DNA of 64,000 nucleotides, taken from the NCBI RefSeq assembly GCF_932526225.1, contig NC_064046.1, forward strand, positions 5,443,306 to 5,507,305, read 5' to 3'. Positions 9,349-22,148 of this stretch are shown piece by piece. Position numbers and translations under genes: made by a program. A model generated the notes under the pieces. It worked only from the letters and a program-made list of their open reading frames with translations, was not told the origin of the DNA and did not search any database. Source of the stretch: Nematostella vectensis. Lineage: Eukaryota; Cnidaria; Anthozoa; Actiniaria; Edwardsiidae. Numbering within the stretch: position 1 is the stretch's first letter; each line of letters opens with the position of its first letter.

Positions 9349-12300
9349 GGCCTTGTGGCCCAATGGATAAGGCGCCTGACTACGGATCAGGAGATTCCAG
9401 GTTCGAGTCCTGGCAGGGTCTCTGATTTTTGCTTCCTTCTTTTCTATCCTGATCCTTGGCATAAAAATTTTACTCCTGGCGATTTGCGTCTGCCAATGGG
9501 ACGTACTAAGTTCGAGAATTTACTTCAACCACGGCCTTGTGGCCCAATGGATAAGGCGCCTGACCTCGGATCAGGAGATTCCAGGTTAAAGTGCTGGCAG
9601 GGTCTCTGACTTTTGCCTCGTTCTTTTGAATCGACGATTTGCGTCTGCCAACGTGATGTACTAAGTTCGAAATACTATGTCAAAGTCGGCCTTGTGGCCC
9701 AATGGATAAGGCGCCTGACCTCGGATCAGGAGATTCCAGGTTCGAGTCCTGGCAGGGTCCCTGATTTTTGCCTCGTTCTTTTGAATCGGCGATTTGCGTC
9801 TGCCAGCGTGATGTACTAAGTTCGAAATACTACGTCAACGTCGGCCTTGTGGCCCAATGGATAAGGCGCCTGACTACGGATCAGGAGATTCCAGGTTCGA
9901 GTCCTGGCAGGGTCGCTGATTTTTGACTCCTTCTTTTGAATCGGCGAATTGCGTCTGCCAACGTAATGTACTATATTCCAAATTCTACGTCAACATCGGC
10001 CTTGAGGCCCAATGGATAAGGCGCATGACTACGGATCAGGAGATTCCAGGTTCGAGTCCTGGCAGGGTCGCTGATTTTTTTACTCGTTCTTTTGAATCGG
10101 CGATTTGCGTCTGCCAACGTGATGTACTAAGTTCGAAATACTATGTCAACATCGGCCTTGTGGCCCAATGGATAAGGCGCCTGACTAAGGATCAGGAGAT
10201 TCCAGGTTCGAGTCCTGGCAGGGTCGCTGATTTTTTTACTCGTTCTTTTGAATCGGCGATTTGCTTCTGCCAACGTGATGTACTAAGTTCGAAATACTAT
10301 GTCAACGTCGGCCTTGTGGCCCAATGGATATGGCGTCTGACTACGGATCAGGAGATTCCAGGTTCGAGTCCTGGCAGGGTCGCTGATTTTTGCCTCCTTC
10401 TTTTGAATCGGCGAATTGCGTCTGCCAACGTAATGTACTAAAATCGGCCTTGTGGCCCAATGGATAAGGCGCCTGACTACGGATCAGGAGATTCCAGGTT
10501 CGAGTCCTGGCAGGGTCGCTGATTTTTTTACTCGTTCTTTTGAATCGGCGATTTGCTTCTGCCAACGTGATGTACTAAGTTCGAAATACTATGTCAACGT
10601 CGGCCTTGTGGCCCAATGGATATGGCGTCTGACTACGGATCAGGAGATTCCAGGTTCGAGTCCTGGCAGGGTCGCTGATTTTTGCCTCGTTCTTTTGAAT
10701 CGGCGATTTGCGTCTGCCAACGTGATGTACTAAGTTCGAAATACTACGTCAACGTCGGCCTTGTGGCCCAATGGATAAGGCGCCTGACTACGGATCAGGA
10801 GATTCCAGGTTCGAGTCCTGGCAGGGTCGCTGATTTTTGCCTACTTCTTTTGAATCGCCGAATTGCGTCTGCCAACGTAATGTACTATATTCGAAATTCT
10901 ACGTCAACATCGGCCTTGTGGCCCAATGGATAAGGCGCCTGACCTCGGATCAGGAGATTCCAGGTTCGAGTCCTGGCAGGGTCGCTGATTTTTGCCTCGT
11001 TCTTTTGAATCGGCGATTTGCGTCTGCCAACGTGATGTACTAAGTTCGAAATACTATGTCAACATCGGCCTTGTGGCCCAATGGATAAGGCGCCTGACTA
11101 CGGATCAGGATATTCCAGGTTCGAGTCCTGGCATGGTCGCTGATTTTTTTACTCGTTCTTTTGAATCGACGATTTGCGTCTGCCAACGTGATGTACTAAG
11201 TTCGAAATACTATGTCAACGTCGGCCTTGTGGCCAAATGGATAAGGCGCCTGACTACAGATCAGGAGATTCCAGGTTCGAGTCCTGGCAGGGTCGCTGAT
11301 TTTTGCCTCGTTCTTTTGAATCGGCGATTTGCGTCTGCCAACGTGATGTACTAAGTTCGAAATACTACGTCAACGTCGGCCTTGTGGCCCAATGGATAAG
11401 GCGCCTGACTATGGATCAGGAGATTCCAGGTTCGAGTCCTGGCAGGGTCTCTGATTTTTGCTTCCTTCTTTTCTATCCTGATCCTTGGCATAAAAATTTT
11501 ACTCCTGGCGATTTGCGTCTGCCAATGGGACGTACTAAGTTCGAGAATTTACTTCAATGTCGGCCTTGTGGCCCAATGGATAAGGCGCCTGACCTCGGAT
11601 CAGGAGATTCCAATTTCGAGTGCTGGCAGGGTCGCTGATTTTTGCCTCGTTCTTTTGAATCGGCGATTTGCGTCTGCCAACGTGATGTACTAAGTTCGAA
11701 ATACTATGTCGACGTCGGCCTTGTGGCCAAATGGATAAGGCGCCTGACTACGGATCAGGAGATTCCAGGTTCGGGTCCTGGCAGGGTCGCTGATTTTTGC
11801 CTCCTTCTTTTGAATCGGCGAATTGCGTCTGCCAACGTAATGTACTAAGCTTGAAATACTATGTCAACGTCGGCCTTGTGGCCCAATGGATAAGGCGTCT
11901 GACTACGGATCAGGAGATTCCAGGTTCGAGTCCTGGCAGGGTCGCTGATTTGTGCCTCCTTCTTTTGAATCGGCGAATTGCGTCTGCCAACGTAATGTAC
12001 TCAAATCGAAATACTACGTCAAGATCGGCTTTGTGGCCCAATGGATAAGGCGCCTGACTACGGATCAGGAGATTCCAGGTTCGAGTCCTGGCAGGGTCGC
12101 TGATTTTTGTCTCGTTCTTTTGAATCGGCGATTTGGGTCTGCCAACGTGATGTACTAAGTTCGAAATAATACGTCAACGTCGGACTTCTGGCCCAATGGA
12201 TAAGGCGCCTGACCACGGATCAAGAGATTCCAGGTTCGAGTCCTGGCAGGGTAGCTGATTTTTGCCTCCTTCTTTTGAATCGGCAAATTGCGTCTGCCAA

Positions 12301-12409
12301 CGTATATTACTAAGTTCGAAATACTACGTCGACATCGGCCCTGTTGCCCAGTGGATAAGGCGCCTGACTACGGATCAGGAGATTCTAGGTTCGATTCCTG
12401 GCAGGATCG
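9349..12409 (+). tRNA. Domain 5: twenty tRNA-Arg copies
   Basis: Copy of domain 3 at offset 5,346. Starts: 9349, 9533 (TCG C33; T loop TTAAAGT), 9688 (TCG C33), 9843 (plain), 9998 (A8, anticodon-stem CATGA mismatch), 10154 (AAG), 10310, 10446 (plain, short spacer), 10602, 10757 (plain), 10912 (TCG C33), 11067 (U68, variable region ATATT), 11223 (ACA), 11378 (ATG), 11562 (TCG C33), 11717 (A13, G58), 11872, 12027 (U4, otherwise plain), 12182 (ACG C33), 12337 (A70). Differences from domain 3 are scattered single bases. Confidence 0.93.
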
Positions 12410-12594
12410 CTGATTTTTGCTTCCTTCTTCTTAATCGTGATAATTTTGTTTGCTGTTCTCCTTTATATGATGTAGTGTATAATTTTCCTTATTCGAGTCC
12501 CGGCAGGGTCCCTGTCTTTGCATAATATTTGATGTCAACGCTATTTGTTTCACGCGAGGTGATTTACTTATTCCAAAATTACAACATTAACCTC

Positions 12595-12725
12595 AGCCCT
12601 GTGGCCCAATATAAACGACGCCTGACTACGGATCAGGAGATTCCGTAACATCAGCCCTATGGCCCAATGGATAAGTCGCCTGAATAGGGATCAGGAGATT
12701 CGAGGTTAGAGTCCTGGCAGGGTCT
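12595..12725 (+). pseudogene. Relic block 6 (short subtype)
   Basis: 3' remnant 12487-12511, 5' remnant 12595-12643, degenerate copy 12653-12725 (TTAGAGT). Upstream reads ATTAACCTC instead of ATTAATCTC, a marker shared with blocks 8, 14, 17 and 23. Confidence 0.85.
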
Positions 12726-12836
12726 CTGATTTTTTCTTCCTTCTTTTCTATCCTGATCCTTGGCATAATAATTTTACTCCTGGCGATTTGCGTCTGGCAA
12801 TGTGACGTACTAAGTTCGAAATAATACTTTAACGTC

Positions 12837-14053
12837 GGCCCTATGGCCCAATGGATAAGTCGCCTGACTACGGATCAGGAGATTCGAGGTTAGAGTCGTG
12901 GCAGGGTCTCTGATTTTTACTTCCTTCTTTTCTATCCTGATCCTTGGCATAATAATTTTACTCATGGCGATTTGCGTCTAGCAATGTGACGTACTAAGTT
13001 CGAAATACTACTTCAACGTCGGCCTTGTGGCCCAATGGATAAGGCGCCTGACTACGGATCAGGAGATTCGAGGTTAGAGTCGTGGCAGGGTCTCTGATTT
13101 TTGCTTCCTTCTTTTCTATCCTGATCCTTGGCATAATAATTTTACTCATGGCGATTTGCGTCTAGCAATGTGACGTACTAAGTTCGAAATACTACTTCAA
13201 CGTCGGCCTTGTGGCCCAATGGATAAGGCGCCTGACCTCGGATCAGGAGATTCCAGGTTCGAGTGCTGGCAGGGTCGCTGATTTTTGCCTTGTTCTTTTG
13301 AATCGACGATTTGCGTCTGCCAACGTGATGTACTAAGTTCGAAATACTATGTCAACGTCGGCCTTGTGGCCCAATGGATAAGGCGCCTGACCTCGGATCA
13401 GGAGATTCCAGGTTCGAGTCCTGGCAGGGTCGCTGATTTTTGCCTCGTTCTTTTGAATCGGCGATTTGCGTCTGCCAACGTGATGTACTAAGTTTGAAAT
13501 ACTATGTCAACATCGGCCTTGTGGCCCAATGGATAAGGCGCCTGACTACGGATCAGGAGATTCCAGGTTCGAGTCCTGGCATGGTCGCTGATTTTTTTAC
13601 TCGTTCTTTTGAATCGACGATTTGCGTCTGTCAACGTGATGTACTAAGTTCGAAATACTATGTCAACGTCGGCCTTGTGGCCAAATGGATAAGGCGCCTG
13701 ACTACGGATCAGGAGATTCCAGGTTCCAGTCCTGGCAGGGTCGCTGATTTTTGCCACGTTCTTTTGAATCGGCGATTTGCGTCTGCCAACGTGATGTACT
13801 AAGTTCGAAATACTACGTCAACGTCGGCCTTGTGGCCCAATGGATAAGGCGCCTGACTACGGATCAGGAGATTCCAGGTTCGAGTCCTGGCAGGGTCGCT
13901 GATTTTTGCCTACTTCTTTTGAATCGCTGAATTGCGTCTGCCAACGTAATGTACTATATTCGAAATTCTACGTCAACATCGGCCTTGAGGCCCAATGGAT
14001 AAGGCGCCTGACTACGGATCAGGAGATTCTAGGTTCGATTCCTTGCAGGATCG
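12837..14053 (+). tRNA. Domain 6: eight tRNA-Arg copies
   Basis: Starts: 12837 and 13021 (both with the TTAGAGT T-arm damage, U73), 13205 (TCG C33, G61), 13360 (TCG C33), 13515 (U68), 13671 (A13, T loop TTCCAGT), 13826 (plain), 13981 (A8, A70). Genes 13205 to 13826 recur at 31386 and 46835. The run 13205 to about 15443 recurs at offset 33,630. Confidence 0.92.
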
Positions 14054-14239
14054 CTGATTTTTGCTTCCTTCTTCTTAATCGTGATAATTTTGTTTGCTGT
14101 TCGTCTTTTCTATGATGTAGTGTATAATTTTCCTTATTCGAGTCCCGGCAGGGTCCATGTCTTTGCATAATATTTGATGTTAACGCTATTTGTTTCACGC
14201 GAGGTGATTTACTTATTCCAAAATTACAACATTAATCTC

Positions 14240-14370
14240 AGCCCTGTGGCCCAATATAAACGACGCCTGACTACGGATCAGGAGATTCCGTAACATCAGC
14301 CCTATGGCCCAATGGATAAGTCGCCTGAATAGGGATCAGGAGATTCGAGGTTAAAGTCCTGGCAGGGTCT
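14240..14370 (+). pseudogene. Relic block 7
   Basis: 3' remnant 14132-14156, 5' remnant 14240-14288, degenerate copy 14298-14370 (TTAAAGT). Confidence 0.85.
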
Positions 14371-14481
14371 CTGATTTTTGCTTCCTTCTTCTCTATCCTG
14401 ATCCTTGGCATAATAATTTTACTCCTGGCGATTTGCGTCTGGCAATGTGACGTACTAAGTTTGAGATACTACTTTAACGTC

Positions 14482-16940
14482 GGCCTTGTGGCCCAATGGA
14501 TAAGGCGCCTGACTACGGATCAGGAGATTCCAGGTTCGAGTCCTGGCAGGGTCTCTGATTTTTGCTTCCTTCTTTTCTATCCTGATCCTTGGCATAAAAA
14601 TTTTACTCCTGGCGATTTGCGTCTGCCAATGGGATGTACTAAGTTCGAGAATTTACTTCAACCACGGCCTTGTGGCCCAATGGATAAGGCGCCTGACCTC
14701 GGATCAGGAGATTCCAGGTTCGAGTGCTGGCAGGGTCGCTGATTTTTGCCTTGTTCTTTTGAATCGACGATTTGCGTCTGCCAACGTGATGTACTAAGTT
14801 CGAAATACTATGTCAACGTCGGCCTTGTGGCCCAATGGATAAGGCGCCTGACCTCGGATCAGGAGATTCCAGGTTCGAGTCCTGGCAGGGTCCCTGATTT
14901 TTGCCTCGTTCTTTTGAATCGGCGATTTGCGTCTGCCAGCGTGATGTACTAAGTTCGAAATACTACGTCAACGTCGGCCTTGTGGCCCAATGGATAAGGC
15001 GCCTGACTACGGATCAGGAGATTCCAGGTTCGAGTCCTGGCAGGGTCGCTGATTTTTGACTCCTTCTTTTGAATCGGCGAATTGCGTCTGCCAACGTAAT
15101 GTACTATATTCCAAATTCTACGTCAACATCGGCCTTGAGGCCCAATGGATAAGGCGCCTGACTACGGATCAGGAGATTCTAGGTTCGAGTCCTGGCAGGG
15201 TCGCTGATTTTTTTACTCGTTCTTTTGAATCGGCGATTTGCGTCTGCCAACGTGATGTACTAAGTTCGAAATACTATGTCAACATCGGCCTTGTGGCCCA
15301 ATGGATAAGGCGCCTGACTAAGGATCAGGAGATTCCAGGTTCGAGTCCTGGCAGGGTCGCTGATTTTTTTACTCGTTCATTTGAATCGGCGATTTGCTTC
15401 TGCCAACGTGATGTACTAAGTTCGAAATACTATGTCAACGTCGGCCTTGTGGCCCAATAGATAAGGCGCCTGACTACGGATCAGGAGATTCCAGGTTCGA
15501 GTCCTGGCAGGGTCGCTGATTTTTGACTCGTTCTTTTGAATCGGCGATTTGCGTCTGCCAACGTGATGTACTAAGTTCGAAATACTATGTCAACATCGGC
15601 CTTGTGGCCCAATGGATAAGGCGCCTGACTACGGATCAGGAGATTCCAGGTTCGAGTCCTGGCATGGTCGCTGATTTTTTTACTCGTTCTTTTGAATCGA
15701 CGATTTGCGTCTGCCAACGTGATGTACTAAGTTCGAAATACTATGTCAACGTCGGCCTTGTGGCCAAATGAATAAGGCGCCTGACTACAGATCAGGAGAT
15801 TCCAGGTTCGAGTCCTGGCAGGGTCGCTGATTTTTGCCTCGTTCTTTTGAATCGGCGATTTGCGTCTGCCAACGTGATGTACTAAGTTTGAAATACTACG
15901 TCAACGTCGGCCTTGTGGCCCAATGGATAAGGCGCCTGACTATGGATCAGGAGATTCCAGGTTCGAGTCCTGGCAGGGTCTCTGATTTTTGCTTCCTTCT
16001 TTTCTATCCTGATCCTTGGCATAAAAATTTTACTCCTGGCGATTTGCGTCTGCCAATGGGACGTACTAAGTTCGAGAATTTACTTCAATGTCGGCCTTGT
16101 GGCCCAATGGATAAGGCGCCTGACCTCGGATCAGGAGATTCCAATTTCGAGTGCTGGCAGGGTCGCTGATTTTTGCCTCGTTCTTTTGAATCGGCGATTT
16201 GCGTCTGCCAACGTGATGTACTAAGTTCGAAATACTATGTCGTCGTCGGCCTTGTGGCCAAATGGATAAGGCGCCTGACTACGGATCAGGAGATTCCAGG
16301 TTCGGGTCCTGGCAGGGTCGCTGATTTTTGCCTCCTTCTTTTGAATCAGCGAATTGCGTCTGCCAACGTAATGTACTAAGCTTGAAATACTATGTCAACG
16401 TCGGCCTTGTGGCCCAATGGATAAGGCGTCTGACTACGGATCAGGAGATTCCAGGTTCGAGTCCTGGCAGGGTCGCTGATTTGTGCCTCCTTCTTTTGAA
16501 TCGGCGAATTGCGTCTGCCAACGTAATGTACTCAAATCGAAATACTACGTCAAGATCGGCCTTGTGGCCCAATGGATAAGGCGCCTGACTACGGATCAGG
16601 AGATTCCAGGTTCGAGTCCTGGCAGGGTCGCATATTTTTGTCTCGTTCTTTTGAATCGGCGATTTGGGTCTGCCAACGTGATGTACTAAGTTCGAAATAA
16701 TACGTCAACGTCGGACTTCTGGCCCAATGGATAAGGCGCCTGACCACGGATCAAGAGATTCCAGGTTCGAGTCCTGGCAGGGTAGCTGATTTTTGCCTCC
16801 TTCTTTTGAATCGGCAAATTGCGTCTGCCAACGTATATTACTAAGTTCGAAATACTACGTCGACATCGGCCCTGTTGCCCAGTGGATAAGGCGCCTGACT
16901 ACGGATCAGGAGATTCTAGGTTCGATTCCTGGCAGGATCG
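14482..16940 (+). tRNA. Domain 7: sixteen tRNA-Arg copies
   Basis: Starts: 14482 (U73), 14666 (TCG C33, G61), 14821 (TCG C33, C73), 14976 (plain), 15131 (A8), 15287 (AAG), 15443 (A18), 15598 (U68), 15754 (ACA, A13, A19), 15909 (ATG, U73), 16093 (TCG C33), 16248 (A13, G58), 16403 (T27), 16558 (plain), 16713 (ACG C33), 16868 (A70). Compared with domain 3, the stretch between the AAG gene and the U68 gene is shorter by four monomers. Gene 15443 sits at that joint, so the loss probably occurred by exchange between tRNA bodies. Confidence 0.92.
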
Positions 16941-17125
16941 CTGATTTTTGCTTCCTTCTTCTTAATCGTGATAATTTTGTTTGCTGTTCTCCTTTATATG
17001 ATGTAGTGTATAATTTTCCTTATTCGAGTCCCGGCAGGGTCCCTGTCTTTGCATAATATTTGATGTCAACGCTATTTGTTTCACGCGAGGTGATTTACTT
17101 ATTCCAAAATTACAACATTAACCTC

Positions 17126-17256
17126 AGCCCTGTGGCCCAATATAAACGACGCCTGACTACGGATCAGGAGATTCCGTAACATCAGCCCTATGGCCCAATG
17201 GATAAGTCGCCTGAATAGGGATCAGGAGATTCGAGGTTAGAGTCCTGGCAGGGTCT
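17126..17256 (+). pseudogene. Relic block 8 (short subtype)
   Basis: 3' remnant 17018-17042, 5' remnant 17126-17174, degenerate copy 17184-17256 (TTAGAGT). Confidence 0.85.
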
Positions 17257-17367
17257 CTGATTTTTTCTTCCTTCTTTTCTATCCTGATCCTTGGCATAAT
17301 AATTTTACTCCTGGCGATTTGCGTCTGGCAATGTGACGTACTAAGTTCGAAATAATACTTTAACGTC

Positions 17368-18797
17368 GGCCCTATGGCCCAATGGATAAGTCGCCTGACT
17401 ACGGATCAGGAGATTCGAGGTTAGAGTCGTGGCAGGGTCTCTGATTTTTACTTCCTTCTTTTCTATCCTGATCCTTGGCATAATAATTTTACTCATGGCG
17501 ATTTGCGTCTAGCAATGTGACGTACTAAGTTCGAAATACTACTTCAACGTCGGCCTTGTGGCCCAATGGATAAGGCGCCTGACTACGGATCAGGAGATTC
17601 GAGGTTAGAGTCGTGGCAGGGTCTCTGATTTTTGCTTCCTTCTTTTCTATCCTGATCCTTGGCATAATAATTTTACTCCTGGCGATTTGCGTCTGCCAAT
17701 GGGACGTACTAAGTTCGAGAATTTACTTCAACTTCGGCCTTGTGGCCCAATGGATAAGGCGCCTGACCTCGGATCAGGAGATTCCAGGTTCGAGTCCTGG
17801 CAGGGTCGCTGATTTTTGCCTCGTTCTTTTGAATCGGCGATTTGCGTCTGCCAACGTGATGTACTAAGTTCGAAATACTATGTCAACGTCGGCCTTGTGG
17901 CCCAATAGATAAGGCGCCTGACTACGGATCAGGAGATTCCAGGTTCGAGTCCTGGCAGGGTCTCTGATTTTTGCTTCCTTCTTTTCTATCCTGATCCTTG
18001 GCATAACAATTTTACTTCTGCCGATTTGCGTCTAGCAATGTCACGTCCTAAGTTCGAAATACTACTTCAACGTCGGCCTTGTGGCCCAATGGATAAGGCG
18101 CCTGACTACGGATCAGGAGATTCGAGGTTAGAGTCGTGGCAGGGTCTCTGATTTTTACTTCCATCTTTTATATCCTGATCCTTGGCATAAAAATTTTACT
18201 GCTGGTGATTTGCGTCTGCCAATGGGACGTACTAAGTTCGAGAATTTACTTCAACGTCGGCCTTGTGGCCCAATGGATAAGGCGCCTGACCTCGGATCAG
18301 GAGATTCCAGGTTCGAGTCCTGGCAGGGTCGCTGATTTTTGCCTCGTTCTTTTGAATCGGCGATTTGCGTCTGCCAACGTGATGTACTAAGTTCGAAATA
18401 CTATGTCAACGTCGGCCTTGTGGCCCAATAGATAAGGCGCCTGACTTCGGATCAGGAGATTCCAGGTTGGAGTCCTGGCAGGGTCGCTGATTTTTTTACT
18501 CGTTCTTTTGAATCGGCGATTTGCGTCTGCCAACGTGATGTACTAAGTTCGAAATACTATGTCAACGTCGGCCTTGTGGCCCAATGGATAAGGCGTCTGA
18601 CTACGGATCAGGAGATTCCAGGTTCGAGTCCTGGCAGGGTCGCTGATTTTTGCCTCCATCTTTTGAATCGGCGAATTGCGTCTGCCAACGTAATGTACTA
18701 AAATCGGAATACTACGTCAACATCGGCCTTGTTGCCCAATGGATAAGGCGCCTGACTACGGATCAGGAGATTCTAGGTTCGATTCCTGGCAGGATCG
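17368..18797 (+). tRNA. Domain 8: nine tRNA-Arg copies
   Basis: Starts: 17368, 17552 (T-arm damage), 17736 (TCG C33), 17891 (A18, U73), 18075 (T-arm damage), 18259 (TCG C33), 18414 (TCG with U33, A18, T loop TTGGAGT), 18570 (T27), 18725 (T9, A70). Same order as domain 4 at offset 9,877 up to 18570. Gene 18414 is the only copy in the window with a canonical CTTCGGA loop; its counterpart at 33863 has ACG. Confidence 0.9.
18414..18486 (+). tRNA. tRNA-Arg(UCG) with normal U33, single copy
   Basis: Loop CTTCGGA gives anticodon TCG at 18447-18449 behind U33, unlike the 62 TCG copies with C33. Two other changes (A18, T loop TTGGAGT) make its function doubtful. The twin at 33863 keeps ACG, so this is one A-to-T change after the duplication. 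ACG-to-UCG keeps arginine identity. Confidence 0.85.
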
Positions 18798-18983
18798 CTG
18801 ATTTTTGCTTCCTTCTTCTTAATCGTGATAATTTTGTTTGCTGTTCGTCTTTTCTATGATGTAGTGTATAATTTTCCTTATTCGAGTCCCGGCAGGGTCC
18901 ATGTCTTTGCATAATATTTGATGTTAACGCTATTTGTTTCACGCGAGGTGATTTACTTATTCCAAAATTACAACATTAATCTC

Positions 18984-19114
18984 AGCCCTGTGGCCCAATA
19001 TAAACGACGCCTGACTACGGATCAGGAGATTCCGTAACATCAGCCCTATGGCCCAATGGATAAGTCGCCTGAATAGGGATCAGGAGATTCGAGGTTAAAG
19101 TCCTGGCAGGGTCT
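18984..19114 (+). pseudogene. Relic block 9
   Basis: 3' remnant 18876-18900, 5' remnant 18984-19032, degenerate copy 19042-19114 (TTAAAGT). Confidence 0.85.
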
Positions 19115-19225
19115 CTGATTTTTGCTTCCTTCTTCTCTTTCCTGATCCTTGGCATAATAATTTTACTCCTGGCGATTTGCGTCTGCCAATGTGACGTACT
19201 AAGTTCGAGATACTACTTTAACGTC

Positions 19226-20103
19226 GGCCTTGTGGCCAAATGGATAAGGCGCCTGACTACGGATCAGGAGATTCCAGGTTCGAGTCCTGGCAGGGTCTCT
19301 GATTTTTGCTTCCTTCTTTTCTATCCTGATCCTTGGCATAAAAATTTTACTCCTGGCGATTTGCGTCTGCCAATGGGACGTACTAAGTTCGAGAATTTAC
19401 TTCAACGTCGGCCTTGTGGCCCAATGGATAAGGCGCCTGACCTCGGATCAGGAGATTCCAGGTTCGAGTGCTCTCAGGGTCGCTGATTTTTGCCTCGTTC
19501 TTTTGAATCGGCGATTTGCGTCTGCCAACGTGATGTACTAAGTTCGAAATACTATGTCAACATCGGCCTTGTGGCCCAATGGATAAGGCGCCTGACTACG
19601 GATCAGGAGATTCCAGGTTCGAGTCCTGGCATGGTCGCTGATTTTTTTACTCGTTCTTTTGAATCGACGATTTGCGTCTGCCAACGTGATGTACTAAGTT
19701 CGAAATACTATGTCAACGTCGGCCTTGTGGCCAAATGGATAAGGCGCCTGACTACGGATCAGGAGATTCCAGGTTCGAGTCCTGGCAGGGTCGCTGATTT
19801 TTGCCACGTTCTTTTGAATCGGCGATTTGCGTCTGCCAACGTGATGTACTAAGTTCGAAATACTACGTCAACGTCGGCCTTGTGGCCCAATGGATAAGGC
19901 GCCTGACTACGGATCAGGAGATTCCAGGTTCGAGTCCTGGCAGGGTCGCTGATTTTTGCCTACTTCTTTTGAATCGCCGAATTGCGTCTGCCAACGTAAT
20001 GTACTATATTCGAAATTCTACGTCAACATCGGCCTTGAGGCCCAATGGATAAGGCGCCTGACTACGGATCAGGAGATTCTAGGTTCGATTCCTTGCAGGA
20101 TCG
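19226..20103 (+). tRNA. Domain 9: six tRNA-Arg copies
   Basis: Starts: 19226 (A13, U73), 19410 (TCG C33, T stem GCTCT), 19565 (U68), 19721 (A13), 19876 (plain), 20031 (A8, A70). Gene 19410 carries the same T-stem lesion as the partial gene at base 1. Confidence 0.92.
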
Positions 20104-20289
20104 CTGATTTTTGCTTCCTTCTTCTTAATCGTGATAATTTTGTTTGCTGTTCGTCTTTTCTATGATGTAGTGTATAATTTTCCTTATTCGAGTCCCGGCA
20201 GGGTCCATGTCTTTGCATAATATTTGATGTTAACGCTATTTGTTTCACGCGAGGTGATTTACTTATTCCAAAATTACAACATTAATCTC

Positions 20290-20420
20290 AGCCCTGTGGC
20301 CCAATATAAACGACGCCTGACTACGGATCAGGAGATTCCGTAACATCAGCCCTATGGCCCAATGGATAAGTCGCCTGAATAGGGATCAGGAGATTCGAGG
20401 TTAAAGTCCTGGCAGGGTCT
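20290..20420 (+). pseudogene. Relic block 10
   Basis: 3' remnant 20182-20206, 5' remnant 20290-20338, degenerate copy 20348-20420 (TTAAAGT). Confidence 0.85.
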
Positions 20421-20531
20421 CTGATTTTTGCTTCCTTCTTCTCTATCCTGATCCTTGGCATAATAATTTTACTCCTGGCGATTTGCGTCTGGCAATGTGA
20501 CGTACTAAGTTTGAGATACTACTTTAACGTC

Positions 20532-21720
20532 GGCCTTGTGGCCCAATGGATAAGGCGCCTGACTACGGATCAGGAGATTCCAGGTTCGAGTCCTGGCAGG
20601 GTCTCTGATTTTTGCTTCCTTCTTTTCTATCCTGATCCTTGGCATAAAAATTTTACTCCTGGCGATTTGCGTCTGCCAATGGGACGTACTAAGTTCGAGA
20701 ATTTACTTCAACCACGGCCTTGTGGCCCAATGGATAAGGCGCCTGACTACGGATCAGGAGATTCCAGGTTCGAGTGCTGGCAGGGTCGCTGATTTTTGCC
20801 TCGTTCTTTTGAATCGACGATTTGCGTCTGCCAACGTGATGTACTAAGTTCGAAATACTATGTCAACGTCGGCCTTGTGGCCCAATGGATAAGGCGCCTG
20901 ACCTCGGATCAGGAGATTCCAGGTTCGAGTCCTGGCAGGGTCCCTGATTTTTGCCTCGTTCTTTTGAATCGGCGATTTGCGTCTGCCAGCGTGATGTACT
21001 AAGTTCGAAATACTACGTCAACGTCGGCCTTGTGGCCCAATGGATAAGGCGCCTGACTACGGATCAGGAGATTCCAGGTTCGAGTCCTGGCAGGGTCGCT
21101 GATTTTTGACTCCTTCTTTTGAATCGGCGAATTGCGTCTGCCAACGTAATGTACTATATTCCAAATTCTACGTCAACATCGGCCTTGAGGCCCAATGGAT
21201 AAGGCGCCTGACTACGGATCAGGAGATTCCAGGTTCGAGTCCTGGCAGGGTCGCTGATTTTTTTACTCGTTCTTTTGAATCGGCGATTTGCGTCTGCCAA
21301 CGTGATGTACTAAGTTCGAAATACTATGTCAACATCGGCCTTGTGGCCCAATGGATAAGGCGCCTGACGAAGGATCAGGAGATTCCAGGTTCGAGTCCTG
21401 GCAGGGTCGCTGATTTTTTTACTCGTTCTTTTGAATCGGCGATTTGCTTCTGCCAACGTGATGTACTAAGTTCGAAATACTATGTCAACGTCGGCCTTGT
21501 GGCCCAATGGATATGGCGTCTGACTACGGATCAGGAGATTCCAGGTTCGAGTCCTGGCAGGGTCGCTGATTTTTGCCTCCTTCTTTTGAATCGGCGAATT
21601 GCGTCTGCCAACGTAATGTACTAAAATCGAAATACTACGTCAACATCGGCCTTGTGGCCCAATGGATAAGGCGCCTGACTACGGATCAGGAGATTCTAGG
21701 TTCGAGTCCTGGCAGGATCG
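20532..21720 (+). tRNA. Domain 10: eight tRNA-Arg copies
   Basis: Starts: 20532 (U73), 20716 (ACG although its neighbours of this class have TCG; G61), 20871 (TCG C33, C73), 21026 (plain), 21181 (A8), 21337 (AAG preceded by G33), 21493 (T22), 21648 (A70). The twin of 21337 at 36786 has the normal U33, so G33 arose after the 15.4-kb duplication. Confidence 0.92.
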
Positions 21721-21906
21721 CTGATTTTTGCTTCCTTCTTCTTAATCGTGATAATTTTGTTTGCTGTTCGTCTTTTCTATGATGTAGTGTATAATTTTCC
21801 TTATTCGAGTCCCGGCAGGGTCCATGTCTTTGCATAATATTTGATGTTAACGCTATTTGTTTCACGCGAGGTGATTTACTTATTCCAAAATTACAACATT
21901 AATCTC

Positions 21907-22037
21907 AGCCCTGTGGCCCAATATAAACGACGCCTGACTACGGATCAGGAGATTCCGTAACATCAGCCCTATGGCCCAATGGATAAGTCGCCTGAATAGG
22001 GATCAGGAGATTCGAGGTTAAAGTCCTGGCAGGGTCT
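21907..22037 (+). pseudogene. Relic block 11
   Basis: 3' remnant 21799-21823, 5' remnant 21907-21955, degenerate copy 21965-22037 (TTAAAGT). The spacer after it has GGCATAGTAA, shared with blocks 2, 12, 20 and 21. Confidence 0.85.
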
Positions 22038-22148
22038 CTGATTTTTGCTTCCTTCTTCTCTTTCCTGATCCTTGGCATAGTAATTTTACTCCTGGCGATT
22101 TGCGTCTGGCAATTTGACGTACTAAGTTCGAAATACTACTTTAACGTC

